Positions 6,565 to 7,455 of a stretch of DNA of 7,455 nt are shown here, piece after piece. The stretch comes from Candidatus Melainabacteria bacterium. Its GTDB lineage: Bacteria > Actinomycetota > Actinomycetes > Mycobacteriales > Pseudonocardiaceae. The notes under the pieces are model-generated. The model searched no databases, was not told where the DNA came from, and worked only from the letters and a program-made list of their open reading frames with translations. The position numbers were made by a program, and so were the translations under genes. Positions within the stretch are counted from its first letter, which is position 1; the number at the start of each line of letters is the position of its first letter. The stretch lies in contig CAJCJE010000755.1 of the NCBI GenBank assembly GCA_903970565.1, positions 1-7,455 of the forward strand. Direction: 5' to 3'.

Positions 6565-6593
6565 ATGTTAGCGCTCGCTAACAGGGACGTCCA
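6565..6593 (-). promoter_or_regulatory. Candidate promoter of the accD1-accA1-acdH operon
   Basis: On the minus strand TGGACG (6588-6593) and TAACAT (6565-6570) are separated by 17 bp. They match TTGACn and TAnnnT with one deviation, at -35 position 2. The start point would be near 6558, giving a leader of about 47 nt to the GTG. The -10 and most of the spacer lie inside O2. Confidence 0.55.
6566..6583. promoter_or_regulatory. Perfect operator palindrome (O2) over the accD1 promoter
   Basis: TGTTAGCG-CT-CGCTAACA has perfect 8-bp arms. Size and symmetry fit a TetR-family dimer, the regulator type known for branched-chain and short-chain acyl-CoA genes in actinomycetes (for example mycobacterial BkaR, Streptomyces AccR). 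Which protein binds is inference; no regulator gene lies in the window. It overlaps the candidate -10 and spacer, so binding should repress. Confidence 0.75.
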
Positions 6594-6630
6594 GGCGAGC
6601 CGACCGACGCGGGTACCCGGTCACGGACAC

Positions 6631-6663
6631 GACCGGGCCGGGCGATCGCCGCCCGGCCCGGTC
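6631..6663 (-). terminator. Hairpin terminator of the SGNH hydrolase gene
   Basis: GACCGGGCCGGGCG (6631-6644) and CGCCCGGCCCGGTC (6650-6663) pair perfectly over 14 bp with a 5-base loop. It begins 21 bp past the SGNH stop and precedes the accD1 promoter, so it should insulate the operon from the lipase transcript. There is no T-run on the minus strand. On the plus strand TTTT follows a few bases later, but no plus-strand gene needs it. Confidence 0.75.
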
Positions 6664-6684
6664 GAGGTGATTTTCCTGAGGTGC

Positions 6685-7455
6685 TCAGCCGGTGATCGCT
6701 TCCAGGCTGGGCAGGTCGGCGTCGGCGTAGCCGTCGGCCGTCGGGTGGTAGGAGTCGGTGACGTCGCTGATGTCCACGCTGTTGAGCCAGGCGTCCGACG
6801 AGCAGATCTCGTGACCGGCGAAGGCGCTGCGCACGTCGTCGAAGGTGAAGTCGTACTTCTGCGCCTGGCCCTCGATGGTGGTGTCCAGCAGGTCCGCGCC
6901 GCCGTTGATCGCGCTGCGCTCGGTGTCGTCGAGACCGACCGAGCAGGAGCCGGGCACCTCGTAGAACTCGGGGTAGCCGACGATGATCACCTTGGCGTTC
7001 GGCGCATCACTCTTGATCTTGGAGTACAGCGTGTCCAGCAGGCCGGGCAGCGAGTTCTGGACGAAGGTCTCGGCGGAGCTGACCGCGTTGAGGCAGCCGG
7101 AGTCGCCGAAGATGGTGTCCTCGATGCAGGTCTCCATGACGCTGGAGAACCCGGCGTCGTTGCCGCCGATGTTCATCGTGATCAGGTTGGTGCTCGCGGA
7201 CAGGCCGCCGAGCTGGGTGCTGAGCACGTCGGTCGTCTTCGCCCCGGAGCAGGCGGCGAAGTCGAAGTTGGACACGCTGTGCGAGGCATCCCACAGCGCC
7301 GCGTAGGACTCCGGGCTGCGGTCGCAACTACCGCTGTTGCTGTAGTAGTCGTCGGTGCCGACGCCAGCCGAGTATGAATCCCCCAGGGCTGCGTAGTTCA
7401 CCGAGGTTGCCGCTGATGCCTTCGCTGCCGTAGTCGGCGCGATATTCAGCACGGA
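6685..7455 (-). CDS. Secreted SGNH/GDSL-family lipase/esterase, 5' end cut by window edge
   Basis: The reading frame enters from the right edge. Numbering from the GTG at 7452, the four SGNH blocks are all present: GDSYSAG (24-30, nucleophile Ser26), CSGA with Gly70, GGND (96-99, oxyanion Asn98), and DSYHPTADG (233-241, Asp233 and His236 completing the triad). Six cysteines (43, 68, 109, 120, 170, 217) fit three disulfides, as in the Streptomyces rimosus-type extracellular lipases. The first residues, LNIAPTTAAKASA before ATSVNYAALGD, look like the end of a signal peptide with an A-x-A cleavage site, and the frame is open one codon further. The true start and the rest of the signal peptide are therefore probably outside the window, and GTG at 7452 is unlikely to be the start. 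Family role: hydrolysis of carboxylic esters (lipids, phospholipids) outside the cell. Substrate cannot be told. It ends in TGA and is followed by a strong hairpin. Confidence 0.9.
   Translation of the reverse strand, partial: SVLNIAPTTAAKASAATSVNYAALGDSYSAGVGTDDYYSNSGSCDRSPESYAALWDASHSVSNFDFAACSGAKTTDVLSTQLGGLSASTNLITMNIGGNDAGFSSVMETCIEDTIFGDSGCLNAVSSAETFVQNSLPGLLDTLYSKIKSDAPNAKVIIVGYPEFYEVPGSCSVGLDDTERSAINGGADLLDTTIEGQAQKYDFTFDDVRSAFAGHEICSSDAWLNSVDISDVTDSYHPTADGYADADLPSLEAITG

Noticed and set aside
6631..6663. Hairpin read as a plus-strand terminator because TTTT follows it
   Set aside because: No plus-strand gene ends here. Its position just after the minus-strand SGNH stop explains it better.
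6565..7377. Plus-strand frame starting inside the operator and running antisense to the SGNH gene
   Set aside because: The ATG is part of the palindrome, and the translation is a Val/Gly/Asp/Ala-rich shadow of the lipase gene.
1..7455. A novel defence, mobile or biosynthetic system
   Set aside because: No transposase, integrase, CRISPR repeat, nuclease, toxin-antitoxin pair or biosynthetic core enzyme is visible. The genes belong to known metabolic and secreted-enzyme families.

Overview
The window is high-GC bacterial DNA that looks like an actinomycete. It uses GTG starts in at least three genes, has G/C-rich codon third positions and U-poor GC hairpin terminators, and carries an accD1-accA1-acyl-CoA dehydrogenase block of the kind known in Mycobacterium, Nocardia and Streptomyces. 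I cannot name the genus; a Pseudonocardiales, Nocardia or Streptomyces relative would fit.

Layout. (1) 1-422, minus: the N-terminus of a secreted S53 (sedolisin/kumamolisin) peptidase, with signal peptide and most of the activation pro-domain, cut by the left edge. (2) 423-824: a divergent intergenic region with an AT-rich inverted repeat, a short tandem repeat and a weak promoter candidate. (3) 825-1478, plus: a pyridoxamine 5'-phosphate oxidase-family flavoprotein with a textbook ribosome binding site. (4) 1479-1634: a convergent gap with a strong hairpin, probably a shared terminator. (5) 1635-6511, minus: a three-gene operon, transcribed accD1 (carboxyltransferase) - accA1 (biotin carboxylase plus biotin carrier) - acyl-CoA dehydrogenase (AcdH/FadE19 type). 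The last two genes overlap by the four bases ATGA. (6) 6512-6684: the operon control region, with a candidate -35/-10 promoter overlapped by two GTTAGCG-type palindromes 22 bp apart, then the hairpin terminator of the next gene. (7) 6685-7455, minus: a secreted SGNH/GDSL lipase/esterase whose 5' end runs off the right edge.

How the genes work together. The operon encodes consecutive steps of branched-chain amino-acid (chiefly leucine) breakdown. The dehydrogenase makes the 2,3-unsaturated acyl-CoA, and the AccA1/AccD1 biotin enzyme carboxylates 3-methylcrotonyl-CoA. The hydratase and HMG-CoA lyase steps are not in the window, nor is the repressor expected to bind the two palindromes. The two flanking exported hydrolases (a protease and a lipase) could supply amino acids and fatty acids, but nothing in the sequence links them to the operon.

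I found no RNA gene, CRISPR array, insertion sequence or phage gene. The metabolic core is ordinary. The most interesting parts are the tandem operator, the dehydrogenase's active-site type, and the altered substrate pocket of the PNPOx-like protein.
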